A stretch of DNA of 64,000 bases, from assembly GCA_963971285.1 (NCBI GenBank), contig OZ020258.1, forward strand, positions 14,404,614 to 14,468,613, in the 5' to 3' direction. Positions 54,093 through 64,000 of this stretch are shown here, piece after piece (the first letter of the stretch is position 1; each line of letters opens with the position of its first letter). The notes below the pieces were generated by a model, which saw nothing but the letters and a program-made list of their open reading frames with translations, did not search any database and had not been told where the DNA came from. A program made the translations under genes and the position numbers. The stretch is from Astropecten irregularis. Its lineage: Eukaryota > Echinodermata > Asteroidea > Paxillosida > Astropectinidae.

Positions 54093-55010
54093 CGGGTAAG
54101 TCCAGTGTCGTCAGGGGGGCCGGGGGGCCGTGACCACCCGGAGCGGTCCTCCCGGCCTTCCCGCCCTGAACAGGACAGGTCGCCTGGTCGGCGGAGCCTA
54201 GACCGGGCCGAGCGACCCTGCCAGCCACCACCCCGGCGGAGTCCCGACCGGCGGTTCCCCTGGAGCCGTGCCCAGGGCAGGCGTCCTCACTTCAGCAGGG
54301 CAGAGGAAGCAAGCCCTGGTCGCCCCCAGCCGACACGGGCGGAGGGCGGAACACAGACGGAACCCCCGATGTCCCCTGGGGTTCCGGTCCAACCGTGGAA
54401 TGGCCAGCGGATGGTTCTGCCGGCCGGGTCTCGGGTGAGCCTTCCGGACAGGACCTCGCTGCGACTGGAGACGGCCGGCGCCCTCCACCCGGACAACACC
54501 ACCAGGGAGGCCGCCACGCACATGCTGGAACCCCTGTGCGAGCATGCGTGGGACGAAAGGCGGCTCGAAAGGACATTCCATGGAGCGGACGAGGCCGGCC
54601 ACCGGCTGATGCGGACACGGGTGGTCCGCACCTGTGAAGTGCCTGGGCGTCTCCTGCAGACGTACCAGGGACAGCAGTACGGCCAGCACTTCGTAGATCC
54701 CTCTGTGTCCGCCCAACCTTCACTGGGAGGAATGCTGCCCCCTGGAGCGCCTCCACCCCCACGCTACCCCGATGGTGTCCCCCAAGAGTTCTGGGAGCAG
54801 CTGTTCCGGCAGACGGAGTTCCAGTGCCGGCCGCCACCATCCAACTAAAACTTTGGTTTCTTGTTCTTTCCTTGCATTTTTCTTTTGTTGTTGTTTTGAA
54901 TGCTGTGTAATTTTGTTGTGTCATGCGCCTCCGGGCCGGGTCTTCCTGGTTGTCCGGTTGCGGATGCCGGCGCCCTGTTTGGGGACAAACAAGGTCCTCG
55001 AGGGGGCCGG

Positions 55011-55278
55011 TGTGGCGTCCGTGCCGGTCGGCCGCCAGAGGGCACCAGCACGGTTCCACGGTGGAGCCGCGCAGTGGAGCCCCTGGTGGCCGGCCAGGGA
55101 GGCCCGTTCTTCCGGGCGGCGCGTGCGCAGGGAGATTGTCGTGGCCTCGTTGCTGAAGTGTTTGCGGTGTATGTTTTTGTGGAAATAAACAGCCTGAAGC
55201 AGCAGAAACGAGTAAACCTGTGTTGAGAGTCCTTTCTTGGAGTGCGTGTGAGGAACCCCAGAAGTGTTCGATGCAACA
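55011..55278 (+). mobile_element. 3' LTR of the young Ty3/Gypsy-type element
   Basis: 268 bp from TGTGGCGTCCG to GATGCAACA, preceded by a purine-rich GAGGGGGCCGG tract. It holds an internal GC-rich segment not in the 5' LTR. Confidence 0.9.
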
Positions 55279-55597
55279 GTATGCAGAGTTGCAGACTGTA
55301 TGCGGTTAAAGTCGATTGCAGTGCAGTAAACGTTACGTGTATGCATGCGGGCCGGCCATGCAGGGGCATCTCAACTGTACGTCGTCGATTTGAGTCGCAT
55401 GGCAAACACGACAGTTCACAAAATTCGCCCATGGAAATGAGCAAGCCGTCAGTGCGCAGTCGACAAAAAAGTTGCTCATGGTAAAGGGTTAAAACATGGA
55501 GGGGACAATCGACATTATGTCCCCCACTTCCAAAATCATGGGGGGGACGTGTCCCCCCTGTCCCCCCCCCCCCGGGATTTCCGGCCATGCACCCGCG

Positions 55598-55883
55598 GAA
55601 CCGCGTTACAAATGGTTGGGCACTGAACTTTGCTTACCCATTTCTAAACATCATCCAAACCAATAAACTTGACATTGACATAATGTCCCTGTTGAGAGCA
55701 TTCTGTATTTTCTATGAAATTGTGGACAGTACAAAATTGTCTATAAAAAGGTACCTAAGACATTAGGGAGACACCAAAATGTCTCCTTAATGTTCAGTGT
55801 ATCCCTAAGGTCGAATTTATAGCAAACCCTGTCTACTTAAGGTCCGTTCCAGGTGTATACATATAGATTATATAATTATGTAC
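55598..55883. other. Right arm of the outer hAT-type element
   Basis: Plain sequence without recognised coding or repeat. Confidence 0.4.
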
Positions 55884-56067
55884 CAGGCGCGGTTCTAGAG
55901 CCAATATTTTTTTTTGGGGGGGGGGGGGGCTAGAAGACCCCAAGATTATGGGTGTTAGACCCTTCTTCTATAACACTCGCATCTGTTATGTCTTATTAGG
56001 GGTAGAAAAACACGCACATGTAGCCTACACAACACGTTTTTCTTCAGTCTTTTTTAGTTTTCAATTG

Positions 56068-56106
<39 letters not shown>

Positions 56107-56180
56107 AAATTTTTTTGGGGGGAAGGGCTAAACAATATTTTTGGGGGCACAACCCCCCTCCCCCCGTAGAACCGCCACTG
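55884..56180. mobile_element. hAT-type MITE, CAGGCGCGGTTCTAG family, copy 1
   Basis: The left end CAGGCGCGGTTCTAGAGCCA and right end TAGAACCGCCACTG are inverted. The interior has long G and T runs (30 or more T near 56070-56100). It matches 57477-57798. Flanks TTATGTAC and ACATGTAC are an imperfect 8-bp duplication. Confidence 0.75.
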
Positions 56181-56261
56181 ACATGTACACAATATAATAC
56201 CAAAGTACGACCCAACTAGAGGATCAACCCCCCCAGGTCTGAGAACCTGTCTACGCCACTG

Positions 56262-56900
56262 GTACTTGGTGTGAGCTCCCTCATCTTCTTTGGGCACCAT
56301 GTCAGCGCAGATGGCATCCGACCCATCGAGAAGCGAGGAAAGGAAATCCGTGAATTTGCCCGACCTACGTCTATTCAACAGCTCCGTCGTTTCCTTAGAC
56401 TTGTCAACTTTTATCGACGATTCATCCCCAAAGGAGCAACCATCCTCGCACCACTTACCGACATGCTCCGCGATCAGCCGAAGCGGTCAACCAAGACGGT
56501 CGAGTGGACAGAGGAACGCGTCAGTGCATTGGAGCGTGTCAAGGACAAACTCGCAAACGCCACCTTGCTTGTACATCCTTCATCTGAGCTGAATAGAAAA
56601 TAAGCTTGATGGTAGATGCATCAAATGTAGCAGTCGGTGGTGTTCTTCAACAGTACTCTGATGACATGTGGAGACCCATCGCATTCTTCTCACAGCGACT
56701 CAAGGCCGCAGAGACGCGATACAGCACCTTTGCCAGGGAACTGCTGGTTGTGTATCTAGGTGATTCTCCATTGCCGACACTTCCTGGAGGGACGACAGTT
56801 GACCGTCTACACCAATCACCGGCCGCTCACCGATCACAAGTCGTCACTTCCTACAAAATGTGTAATTTTGGAAATGGTTCCGACCTACAACCAAACTAGT
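56262..56900 (+). mobile_element. Ty3/Gypsy pol fossil, right part
   Basis: A connection and RNase-H-like region (LRRFLRLVNFYRRFIPKGAT and VDASNVAVGGVLQQYSDD type words) is of the same family as 47041-47511, from which it is separated by the nested insertions. It is broken, with a few breaks. Confidence 0.8.
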
Positions 56901-56929
56901 GATTTCCATGGAAAAAAAATCAGGTATAC

Positions 56930-57830
56930 GTTTTTCTTTCAATAGTGAAGACATAAAAGTTTAGAAGACAAAATTGGGTTATATTCTTAGGGCGAAATTT
57001 TGAAATAGCACCCACTTGAATTTTAAGACAAAACCAAGCAAACAGCCTACGTACTATGGCGTTTTGTAAAAAGAAAGCAGATATCGGTCGGGACAAAGTT
57101 AGAATGATCCGTTCCCTTTAAAAAAAGAAAAGGCGGAAATGAAAATCGTCGTTTGCAGTTAGTTTGCAGAAAACTGCCCACGATAACTTCGTTATGATAG
57201 CTCGGACTTTGTTTTGAACTTGTGCTTTCTTTTTAGCTGCGTGTCTTCACATCCACCTCTGGGTTTTTTTTCCGTTCCCATAAAATTCTCTGTGAAAAAC
57301 AAGTCTCAATCACTTGTACTGTGACTCCCCCAAACCGCCAGGTACTATAGAAAGCTTGGAACTAAATAAACAGCACAAGAATGTCGATATCAACCGATAT
57401 GTTTATTGTTTGGCTTCATTGGTGTTCAAAACGTTCATGCCTAGTGCGTCGTGTAGTGCGTACAGTCAGGCGCGGTTCTAGAGCCAACATTTTTGGGGGG
57501 CTTAAAGAGCCATTATTTTTTGGGGGGGCTAGAAGACCCAATATTTTTGGTTCTTCTAACACTCGCTTCTGCTATGTCTTATAAGGGGTCGAAAAACATG
57601 CACATTATAGCCCACACAACGCGTGTAATTGGCGCTAAATAACTGAAAAAATCCAGTATTTGCTATATTTTTTTTTCACTTGCATTTTTTTTTGGGGGGG
57701 GGGGGGGTTGGGGGGGGTTGCTAGACAAAATTTTTTGGTGGGCTACAGACCCCCCTAGCCCCCCCCCCCCCCCCCCCCCCCCCGTAGAACCGCGCCTGTA
57801 CAGTGGAATAATTGCACATTGCGCGTTTTC
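56930..57830 (+). repeat. Interspersed repeat family A, copy 4
   Basis: The landmark order is as in copies 1-3, from CTTTCAATAGTGAAGACATA to ATTGCGCGTTTTCAACATAG. It is interrupted by a MITE at 57477-57798. Confidence 0.75.
57477..57798. mobile_element. hAT-type MITE, CAGGCGCGGTTCTAG family, copy 2
   Basis: The termini CAGGCGCGGTTCTAGAGCC and TAGAACCGCGCCTG are inverted. TACAGT lies on both sides (57471-57476 and 57799-57804). Long G and C runs fill the interior. The empty site is visible in repeat A copies 1 and 2. Confidence 0.85.
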
Positions 57831-58018
57831 AACATAGATATATAACTTCGCTCACATGCAGGGACAAAGTGTGAATTCAGATAATTTGGTTTGGATAAAA
57901 TTTAAAAGAATTGTTTTGATGTATAATATTAAACTTAATAATTATGTCTTTCGCGCGGTGCAAACTGGTTATTAATTTACAAATCAAAGTACACTTTTAT
58001 AAATGTCCAATAATCCAT

Positions 58019-58990
58019 TGTTATCCGTTCTGTTACAGAGCCAACAACCATGCTTTGCTGCATCATGTATATAACAAACTAATAAATTACGGTTGTGTGG
58101 TAACTGAAATACGCTGAAATCTCCTCGGTGTTTGGAGCACAAACTTAGCTCACATGCAGGGACAATGTCCCCATATACTGCCAAGCTCAGACCCTTTAGG
58201 TACAGATTTATTTCTACTCTTGATGACAAGAACTGCCTGCTATAGCTGAGGTATGCCTGGTGGCTCAAGTTCATGTATCCCACAGAAACAATTAGGACTC
58301 ACACAGAGAACTCTCTGCCAAAACGGATCTAATCTTTCCCTCAGCTCGGCTACCTTCAATTTGAATTCAACTGTAACACACACTGACATACCATTCATAA
58401 GCATTTAGTAACAATGTGTATGTAGGGGACTATTTATGCTTGCTTCAATGTCACAGCAATCTCATTTCAAAACAAGGAATGATTTTCAAGTTAAAACAAA
58501 GTTATACACAGCGAAAATATACAGGCCTCCATTTTCACTGGCATTGACATTGTACAGAGGTAGACTACTTGTAAAAGAATCCTCATCTTCCCCTGCACCT
58601 TACATAATAATGAATGCAGTACAACCTGTAAGCCCTGTGCAGTTGTATGGCTGGGTAATAATCATCATGTCCAACCAACTGATAATAACAACACGACTGA
58701 TATTTCCCTTAATTGCCTACCATGCCTGCCTCTCATCAGTTCTAGCTCCACTGACTGATGAAGGTCCTTGGCTAGAGTTTGGCAGTGGTTAATTCAAACT
58801 CAAAGGCAATAACTATTACATTAAGTGCTGTTACAGAACTCTCTGTTTGTAGTGAGCTGTTGATAATGAGCTCATTATCACAGCACCAACAGGAAAACAG
58901 TAATAACACCGAAAACAAACTCTGGAAAAAATCTTATCAGAATGTAACCCTAGGAATGCCAGGCGCACGGATGGCAGAAAAAGAACGATT
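58019..58990 (+). repeat. Tandem unit A upstream of the fibrinogen-domain gene
   Basis: This unit shares ordered blocks with 59013-60590: TGTTACAGAGCCAACAACCA, GGTGTTTGGAG, CAGGGACAATGTCCCCATAT, GTACAGAGGTAGACTACTTG and GAGCTGTTGATAATGAGCTC. The period is about 1 kb before insertions. Its start (58035-58078) resembles the coding bases 61121-61156 of the downstream gene. Confidence 0.85.
58035..58078 (+). pseudogene. Fragment resembling the PAN/fibrinogen gene N-terminal coding region
   Basis: CAGAGCCAACAACCATGCTT, then TGCTGCATCATGTATAT, is nearly the same as codons for YRANNRALLHHVY in the gene at 61031. No further homologous coding follows, so this is a truncated paralogue fragment. A near-identical fragment is at 59028-59066. 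Confidence 0.65.
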
Positions 58991-59027
58991 TTATTCCATA
59001 AGTAAGCGTTTTAGTAATCCGTTCTGT

Positions 59028-59066
59028 TACAGAGCCAACAACCATGCTTTGCTGCATCATGTATAA
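59028..59066 (+). pseudogene. Second N-terminal gene fragment
   Basis: Same words as 58035-58078 (CAGAGCCAACAACCATGCTT and following), ending in a stop soon after HHV. It is a relic of a duplicated paralogue. Confidence 0.65.
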
Positions 59067-59473
59067 ACAAACTAATAAATTACGGTTGTGTGGTAACTGA
59101 AATACGCTGAAATCTCCTCGGTGTTTGGAGTACAAACTTAGCTCACATGCAGGGACAATGTCCCCATATACTGCCAAGCTCAGACCCTTTAGGTACAGAT
59201 TTATTTCTACTCTTGATGACAAGAACTGCCTGCTATAGCTGAGGCATGCCTGGTGGCTCAAGTTCATGCGTCCCACATAAACAAGGACTCACACAGAGAA
59301 CTCACACACAAGACACATCTGATCTCTGCCCAAACGGATCTAATCTTTCCCTCAGCTCGGCTACCTTCAATTTGAATTCAAATGTAACACACACTGACAT
59401 ACCATTCATAAGCATTTAGTAACAATGTGTAAGTAGGGGACTATTTATGCTTGCTTCAATCTCGCAGCGATCT

Positions 59474-59967
59474 GGGGCCGTCCATAAAGTACGTACGCAC
59501 GAAGGGGGGGGGGGTTGTTACCGATGCGTACGCCATGCGTACAGGGGGGGAGGGGGTGTTTCAGGCCAATGCGTACCGTATGCAAACGAAAAATTTGCAT
59601 AATCATTTCACGCGAAAAGCGATGGGGAAAAAAAAGAGAAAAAAGCACCGGGATTGTTTTGTTTTTTCTTTTTTTTCTTATTCAACCTAATAAAAAATAG
59701 TAAATTACGTCTGTAAAACGGTTACACTTTAGTCATTTATTACATAATTTGAAAGTGACGTCCCAATAACGGTACCGGCCCCGATTATTTTGACATTTTA
59801 ATGATGCTAAAGCAAGGCACTACGAAAAGTGAAAACCTAATGTGGAATGCGTATGCGAACAGGGGGAGGTGCGGGGGGGGGGGGGGGACCAATGCGTTCG
59901 CCATGCGTACAGGGGGGGGGGTCAAAAAAGTAGGCATTTCGTGCGTACGTACTTAATGGACGGCCCC
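59474..59967. mobile_element. MITE, GGGGCCGTCCATAAAGTACG termini
   Basis: GGGGCCGTCCATAAAGTACG on the left is inverted with small differences on the right (CGTACTTAATGGACGGCCCC). TCT flanks both sides. G-rich runs and GCGTACGCCATGCGTAC words lie inside. Sister unit A lacks it (near 58461). The superfamily is not assigned. Confidence 0.85.
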
Positions 59968-60590
59968 TCTCTTTAACAAAAAAAAAGGAAATATTTTCAA
60001 GTTAAAACAGTCGTACACAGCGAAAATATACAGGCCTCCATTTTCACTGGCATTGACATTGTACAGAGGAAGACTACTTGTAAAAGAATCCAAATCTTTC
60101 CCTGCACCTTACATAATATGAATGCAATACAACCTGTAAGCCCTGTGCAGTTGCATGGCTTGGTAATAATCATCATGTCCAACTGACAATAACAACACGA
60201 CTGATATTTCCCTTAATTGCATACCATGCCTGCCTATCACCATTTCTAGCTCCCCTGACTGATGAAGGTCCTTGGTTAGAGTTTGGCAGTGGTTAATTCA
60301 AACTGAAAGTTAATAACTAGTACATTAAGTGCTGTGACAGAACTCCCTGTGTGTAGTGAGCTGTTGATAATGAGCTCATTATCACAGCACCGACAAGAGA
60401 ACAACAATAACACCGACAGAGAAACAAACAGCAGTGCCGTTATTATTACCAGTAGTTTAATATTGAAGTTCTCCTTAAAGGAGGTATACATCTTTATACC
60501 AGGAAAAAAAATCTGGAAAAAGAAATCGATTTTTCCCTTCGTAGCACACCTGCCTCTCATTATTTACTATTCATCTGAGTAATGAAGGCC

Positions 60591-61030
60591 TTATATATTT
60601 GGCTTGAGTTTGCAGTCGTCCATATCACTAAAAGCCCGAGCACTAGGAGACACTAATATTCATACACCAGCACCGTCTAAAGAGGAGATTTCAATATTTT
60701 TGACTTATGGTTTTTGTGATTCTCACTGGTTCCAAATAAGTTTGAACACATTGCAGGTTCCTCATTGGAAATCTTATAATTATAAGATAGCAGTGAATCT
60801 GTGATATACATATAATCCAACATAGCGAACAGGAAATATCAGCTGGTTGCAGAGAGTGGTATTCATCTGGCTGTGTAATCTGGAGGTGTGATCGGTTTTC
60901 GGTTTCTCTCCACCCACTGAAGAAGGGTTGCAGCATCTAAACAACCAGTGGCGTTTGACAGGAATCCAAGTCACTGTATACAAGTCTACATTGCAGTCTC
61001 TTGACCTTCAGTATCACTACAAGCATCATA
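60591..61030 (+). promoter_or_regulatory. 5' flank of the fibrinogen-domain gene
   Basis: Non-coding sequence between tandem unit B and the start codon. No convincing TATA box was chosen. An in-frame ATG at 61001 would add ten residues, but the ATG at 61031 gives a standard signal peptide. Confidence 0.4.
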
Positions 61031-62014
61031 ATGCGAATCACCATTGCAGTCTTGTTGATGTCGTTTATGGCAGGAAACTGTCAAAGCAAGTGTCTGACCC
61101 GGTTCATTCCAAATTATTACAGAGCCAACAATCGTGCTTTGCTGCATCATGTATATCAAGCAAAGACTACATCATCTGCAGTGATCTGTAAGAGAGATTG
61201 CTTTATGGATCCACAATGTGTATCTGTGAACTATCATGAGAGTAATTACTTATGTGAGATGAACAACAGCAGTAGAAGTATGGATCCTTATGCTTGCAAC
61301 TTTATTAGGAAACTAGGAAGTGCCTACTTCGACAAAAACTACGAAACAGCATCTTTTCACACTATGTACCAAAGCTGTCAGATGTTACTTCAAGCTGGCA
61401 ACCATGACAGTGGTATCTATACCATCTATCCCCTTGGAATGATTTCTGGCATACAGGTATACTGTGATATGACAACCGCCGGTGGAGGCTGGATGGTATT
61501 TCAGAGGCGTCAAGATGGCTCTGTTGACTTTTATCGTGACTGGGCTGACTACCAATCTGGATTTGGCAACCTGTCTGGTGAGTTCTGGTTGGGTAATGAT
61601 AATTTGATTAGCTTGACCACTTGTGGAAAAATAACGCTGAGAGTTGATGTTGAGGATTGGGAGGGGAATACAGCATGGGCAGAATATGGTGAGTTTAAAA
61701 TAATAGGAGAGAACTACACACTCAGTATTGGCTCATATAATCCGGACAGTACAGCAGGTCCGTCACTGACAGATCATGATACATATCAATTCACAACAAA
61801 GGATCGGGACAATGATATAAAGCCAGATGGAAACTGTGCACAGAAATGGGAAGGTGCATGGTGGTTCAAATACTGCCATCAGTCTCATCTCAATGGAAAA
61901 TACCACTATAGTAGTGCTGTTGAGCAGGAAGGCGACGGTATAATTTGGGCTCACTGGATGGCATATTTTTATTCCCTGAAGGAATGCAGCATGAAAATAA
62001 GGGAAGTCCTGTGA
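61031..62014 (+). CDS. Secreted PAN/apple plus fibrinogen-related domain protein
   Basis: A single-exon frame of 327 codons. Residues 1-19 form a signal peptide (MRITIAVLLMSFMAGNCQS). Residues 21-89 look like a PAN/apple-type module with Cys 21, 53, 57, 63, 75 and 89 (VICKRDCFMDPQCVSVNYH). Residues 116-325 are a fibrinogen C-terminal domain: Cys116/Cys145 and Cys269/Cys282 as the usual disulphide partners, the GGGWMVFQRRQDGSVDFYRD block, and a KDRDND calcium site (Asp258, 260 and 262). The family (ficolins, tachylectins, angiopoietin-like and FReD lectins) binds acetylated sugars or other ligands and acts outside the cell, often in innate immunity. The ligand here is unknown. No introns interrupt it. 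An upstream in-frame ATG (61001) is less likely the start. It sits at the end of a tandem array carrying fragments of similar N-terminal sequence, as in an expanding family. Confidence 0.9.
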   Translation: MRITIAVLLMSFMAGNCQSKCLTRFIPNYYRANNRALLHHVYQAKTTSSAVICKRDCFMDPQCVSVNYHESNYLCEMNNSSRSMDPYACNFIRKLGSAYFDKNYETASFHTMYQSCQMLLQAGNHDSGIYTIYPLGMISGIQVYCDMTTAGGGWMVFQRRQDGSVDFYRDWADYQSGFGNLSGEFWLGNDNLISLTTCGKITLRVDVEDWEGNTAWAEYGEFKIIGENYTLSIGSYNPDSTAGPSLTDHDTYQFTTKDRDNDIKPDGNCAQKWEGAWWFKYCHQSHLNGKYHYSSAVEQEGDGIIWAHWMAYFYSLKECSMKIREVL

Positions 62015-62503
62015 ACGGAAATCCTCGATATTTTCTGCACATGAAAACACAGAAATTGAGGCAGGGCCAGATGCGAAGGGTATCCCATTATTTTTTTAAA
62101 CAGCTAACAGGGTACCAGAATAAACTAATAATCTTATCAAAGGATCTCATAGAAACCGTTTACCGTTTAAATTTTTAAAGGGAGCTTGGTAATGATTTCT
62201 TGAGAAGGCTGAGAGTAAATTGCATTAAAGGGGATACATTTTGGTGTCCAGTTCTCTCCATTATTTTATTAAATGGACTGATTACTTCTGAGACCTATAA
62301 ATTCTTCTCTAACATGTGACCATGAAACATTGCTGGGAATTCGGGAGATTGTATTATGGATGGGGCATGACATGCTATCACTTCAATGACTTCATGATAT
62401 CAAAACATCCAGGCTTGTTTCGATATGTCTTTATTCATGATTGTATATTAAGTACAATCTATACGGGCATAGTTTTCACATAGTTGGGACACTGATGAAT
62501 AAA
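62015..62503 (+). other. Likely 3' UTR with AATAAA signals
   Basis: Non-coding stretch after the stop codon. Poly(A)-signal words AATAAA lie at 62119-62124 and 62498-62503, and a later one at 63099-63104. Which is used cannot be told. Confidence 0.45.
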
Positions 62504-64000
62504 TATAATTTATGGGAGGCATGATGCCTGTCCTTAATCAGATCAACCTCATGCATGTAGTTTTGACCTTTTTATTGATTTTAATAGTGACTGTTTTTGT
62601 GTGTATTTGTGAATATCAATTTACAAGGCTGTTAAACCTTTATTTGGCTAGTTATTATATAGATTGGGTGCATATATTTGCAGAGCTGGTTTTATTCCAT
62701 AGTTTCACAAACTGAAAAATTGACCGACACACACACACGGGGCACGTAAATGATGCCATCCACTTTTCAAAATACCCCTTGGTAAAAATCCTGCGTATGC
62801 AACTATTTGCACCTAATTACAAAGCCTATCTACTGACCTGCATTTATAGCTCTTTTGTGAATACTGTTTATCGAGTTTAACAATGAAATATTGGTGACAG
62901 TTCAATCAAGTTAATTCTAGATAGACATAGTTTGCTAAAATGTATTAAAGTTGTTGGAATTTGTGACCCACTCGGTCTTCATATTGTGTATGTAGGATGC
63001 CAGTTTGGCATCATTGTGTTATTGACAATGTCTGTTAAGAAATTCTGTTGAATATTTCTGATGGTTTTTCTCCGTGTTCAAACAGTGAAAACTGACAAAA
63101 TAAAATATTTCCTCTTGCAGAGTGGGGCACAAATTGATTTTAATAGCATTCTAATTTAAATAGATATTGTGACTGAATATAGATGGAACTATTTGTCAAT
63201 TCTGTGGGGTTTTTTGTGAATGCATGATTATTGAAATATTAGAAAACTGTATTAGTAACAGTTATTTAAGGTATGGTACATTATTAATCAAGTAATATTT
63301 GAAGAGAGAAATTTCATTGAAGTCATTTTTTTTTAAACTGCACCTTCCCTTCTGCTGAACATGATTTTTAAGGAAAAATAATAAAACCTTGTCTTACTGA
63401 CTGAAACTAAAGAATAATATTATTGATGTTGATCAAGAATGTACCCTACCTCTAAGTACTCTTATATGTACTGTCTTTGCTTTTACATGGTATTTGGGTC
63501 AACATATATATCCATTAATTTTAGCATAACAAATCTTCGGCCAATCACATTTGAAAATATTGAATATCTTATACTGAAGCTATGTTGGGAGACAAATGAC
63601 GTACCATGCACATATAAAAGCAAAGACATGACATGTGTAATGTTAGAAGACTTGGTGTAATATTGGTATGTTGAAACTGTTACTTGAGTATTGTCTAAAT
63701 ATTGTGATACCCTTGGTAATGTGAGTTCATAATTAAATTAATAACATTCTCTCTTATTTCAATTAAATTCAAATTGTAGACAATTAGTTTTTATGACATA
63801 TTATATGAAACGTATTTAAAATAAACCTTATACCCAATGATGGATGCACGATTTCAAGATGCTGTCTCTGGGAGTGTCTTTGATGAGCAAACCATGTGAC
63901 CACAGCCTTCTTGAACTAAATTTCAAACAGCAAATCATTGGAATGCAAGCTAAAGTAGGAGGTTGTGTTGTGAGGGTCAATGTTGAAATAACTGAAATGC
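62504..64000. other. Unannotated 3' flank
   Basis: AT-rich with no recognised gene or repeat. The short frames at 62512-62715 and 63439-63660 have no known likeness and may be chance. A short CACACACACAC run is at 62728-62738. Confidence 0.4.

Larger units (their letters stand above)
49234..55278 (+). mobile_element. Ty3/Gypsy-type LTR element, young, incomplete set of parts
   Basis: Two LTRs (49234-49454 and 55011-55278) are flanked by GTAT (49230-49233 and 55279-55282), a 4-bp duplication. The parts seen in order are a gag-like region with a 39-bp minisatellite (50290-51070), a capsid-like domain with a KFDGISSWSDYLIHFES-type motif, a CCHC zinc knuckle, an integrase with its HHCC zinc-binding and core domains, and a Pro/Arg-rich C-terminal region with two C2H2 fingers. 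The full set of parts of a Ty3 element is not present, so the copy is broken in at least one large way and would depend on relatives. The near-identical LTRs point to a recent insertion. It is the innermost layer of the nest. Confidence 0.9.
47851..55589. mobile_element. hAT-type element (inner nest), 8-bp duplication CACCCGCG
   Basis: CATGGGCGGAAATC on the left is inverted, with one mismatch, at the right end (GATTTCCGGCCATG). CACCCGCG flanks both sides (47843-47850 and 55590-55597). It sits inside the outer hAT-type element and holds the Ty3/Gypsy-type element 49234-55278. The rest (about 1.7 kb) has GC-rich words (GGGGTCCGGGGCCCGCTTAA) and a two-copy repeat and encodes no transposase that I recognise. 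Confidence 0.8.
47512..56261. mobile_element. hAT-type element (outer nest), 8-bp duplication GTACTTGG
   Basis: CAGGGGCGTAGATAG on the left and CTGTCTACGCCACTG on the right are inverted termini (13 of 15 matching). GTACTTGG flanks both sides (47504-47511 and 56262-56269). The termini match the MITE at 23610-23876. Without what was later inserted into it, the element would be about 0.7 kb and non-autonomous; no hAT transposase was seen. It is inserted in the Ty3/Gypsy pol fossil. Confidence 0.85.
59013..60590 (+). repeat. Tandem unit B upstream of the fibrinogen-domain gene
   Basis: This is the second copy of unit A, interrupted by the MITE at 59474-59967. The block around 60059-60180 matches 58553-58670, and 60324-60427 matches 58820-58920. 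Confidence 0.85.

Noticed and set aside
56040-56160. Gene with a poly-Phe segment
   Set aside because: The frame runs over a T homopolymer inside a MITE.

Overview
The window is eukaryotic genomic DNA of low gene density, most likely from a marine invertebrate. Supporting signs are a secreted PAN/fibrinogen-domain gene, splice-site-flanked exons, CR1/L2-like LINE and Penelope-like fragments, PIF/Harbinger and hAT-type elements, minisatellite-bearing MITEs, and frequent ACATGTACATGT motifs. A deuterostome such as a hemichordate, echinoderm or amphioxus would fit, but nothing here fixes the species. No bacterial operon logic applies. Most of the sequence is layered mobile-element debris around a few host genes and broken genes.

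Layout: 1-835 is a repeat with two tRNA-like pol III promoters and one terminator; a second copy lies at 46162-46850. 1108-4363 holds three copies of an interspersed repeat (a fourth is at 56930-57830), with a palindromic MITE in the middle. 4.4-13.6 kb is mostly unannotated, with a duplicated segment, a foldback MITE and possible small Lys/Glu-rich exons. 13.7-16.0 kb holds an LTR-retroelement fossil interrupted by a minisatellite-bearing insertion. 16.1-17.5 kb holds a broken DDE transposase, 17.6-18.8 kb a six-unit 130-bp satellite inside an inverted-repeat element, 19.6-20.3 kb a dead Harbinger transposase, 21.3-22.4 kb a LINE 3' end, and 22.6-23.1 kb an integrase-core (rve-like) gene fragment.

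25.5-29.3 kb is a Penelope-like GIY-YIG segment split by a 2.9-kb element with perfect 25-bp inverted repeats and a CAG target duplication; its 3' part carries a hammerhead-ribozyme-like motif. 29.4-33.6 kb holds exons and a decayed protein-kinase gene. 34.6-42.9 kb has about 1-kb direct repeats around fragments of unrecognised multi-exon genes, a minus-strand Penelope-like reverse-transcriptase remnant and a solo LTR.

43.8-44.8 kb holds a 42-bp perfect hairpin and two head-to-head arrays of one 16-bp minisatellite. 47.0-56.9 kb is a four-level nest: an old Ty3/Gypsy pol fossil, a hAT-type element within it (8-bp duplication GTACTTGG), a second hAT-type element within that (8-bp duplication CACCCGCG), and a young Ty3/Gypsy-type element within that (4-bp duplication GTAT). 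The innermost element carries a 39-bp minisatellite and an exon-like C2H2 zinc-finger block.

57.8-62.0 kb is a tandem duplication ending in the only clearly intact host gene seen, a secreted PAN plus fibrinogen-related protein (61031-62014). Short pieces resembling its N-terminal coding region occur in the upstream units, so the locus looks like an expanding gene family with decayed neighbours. 62.0-64.0 kb is its 3' flank.
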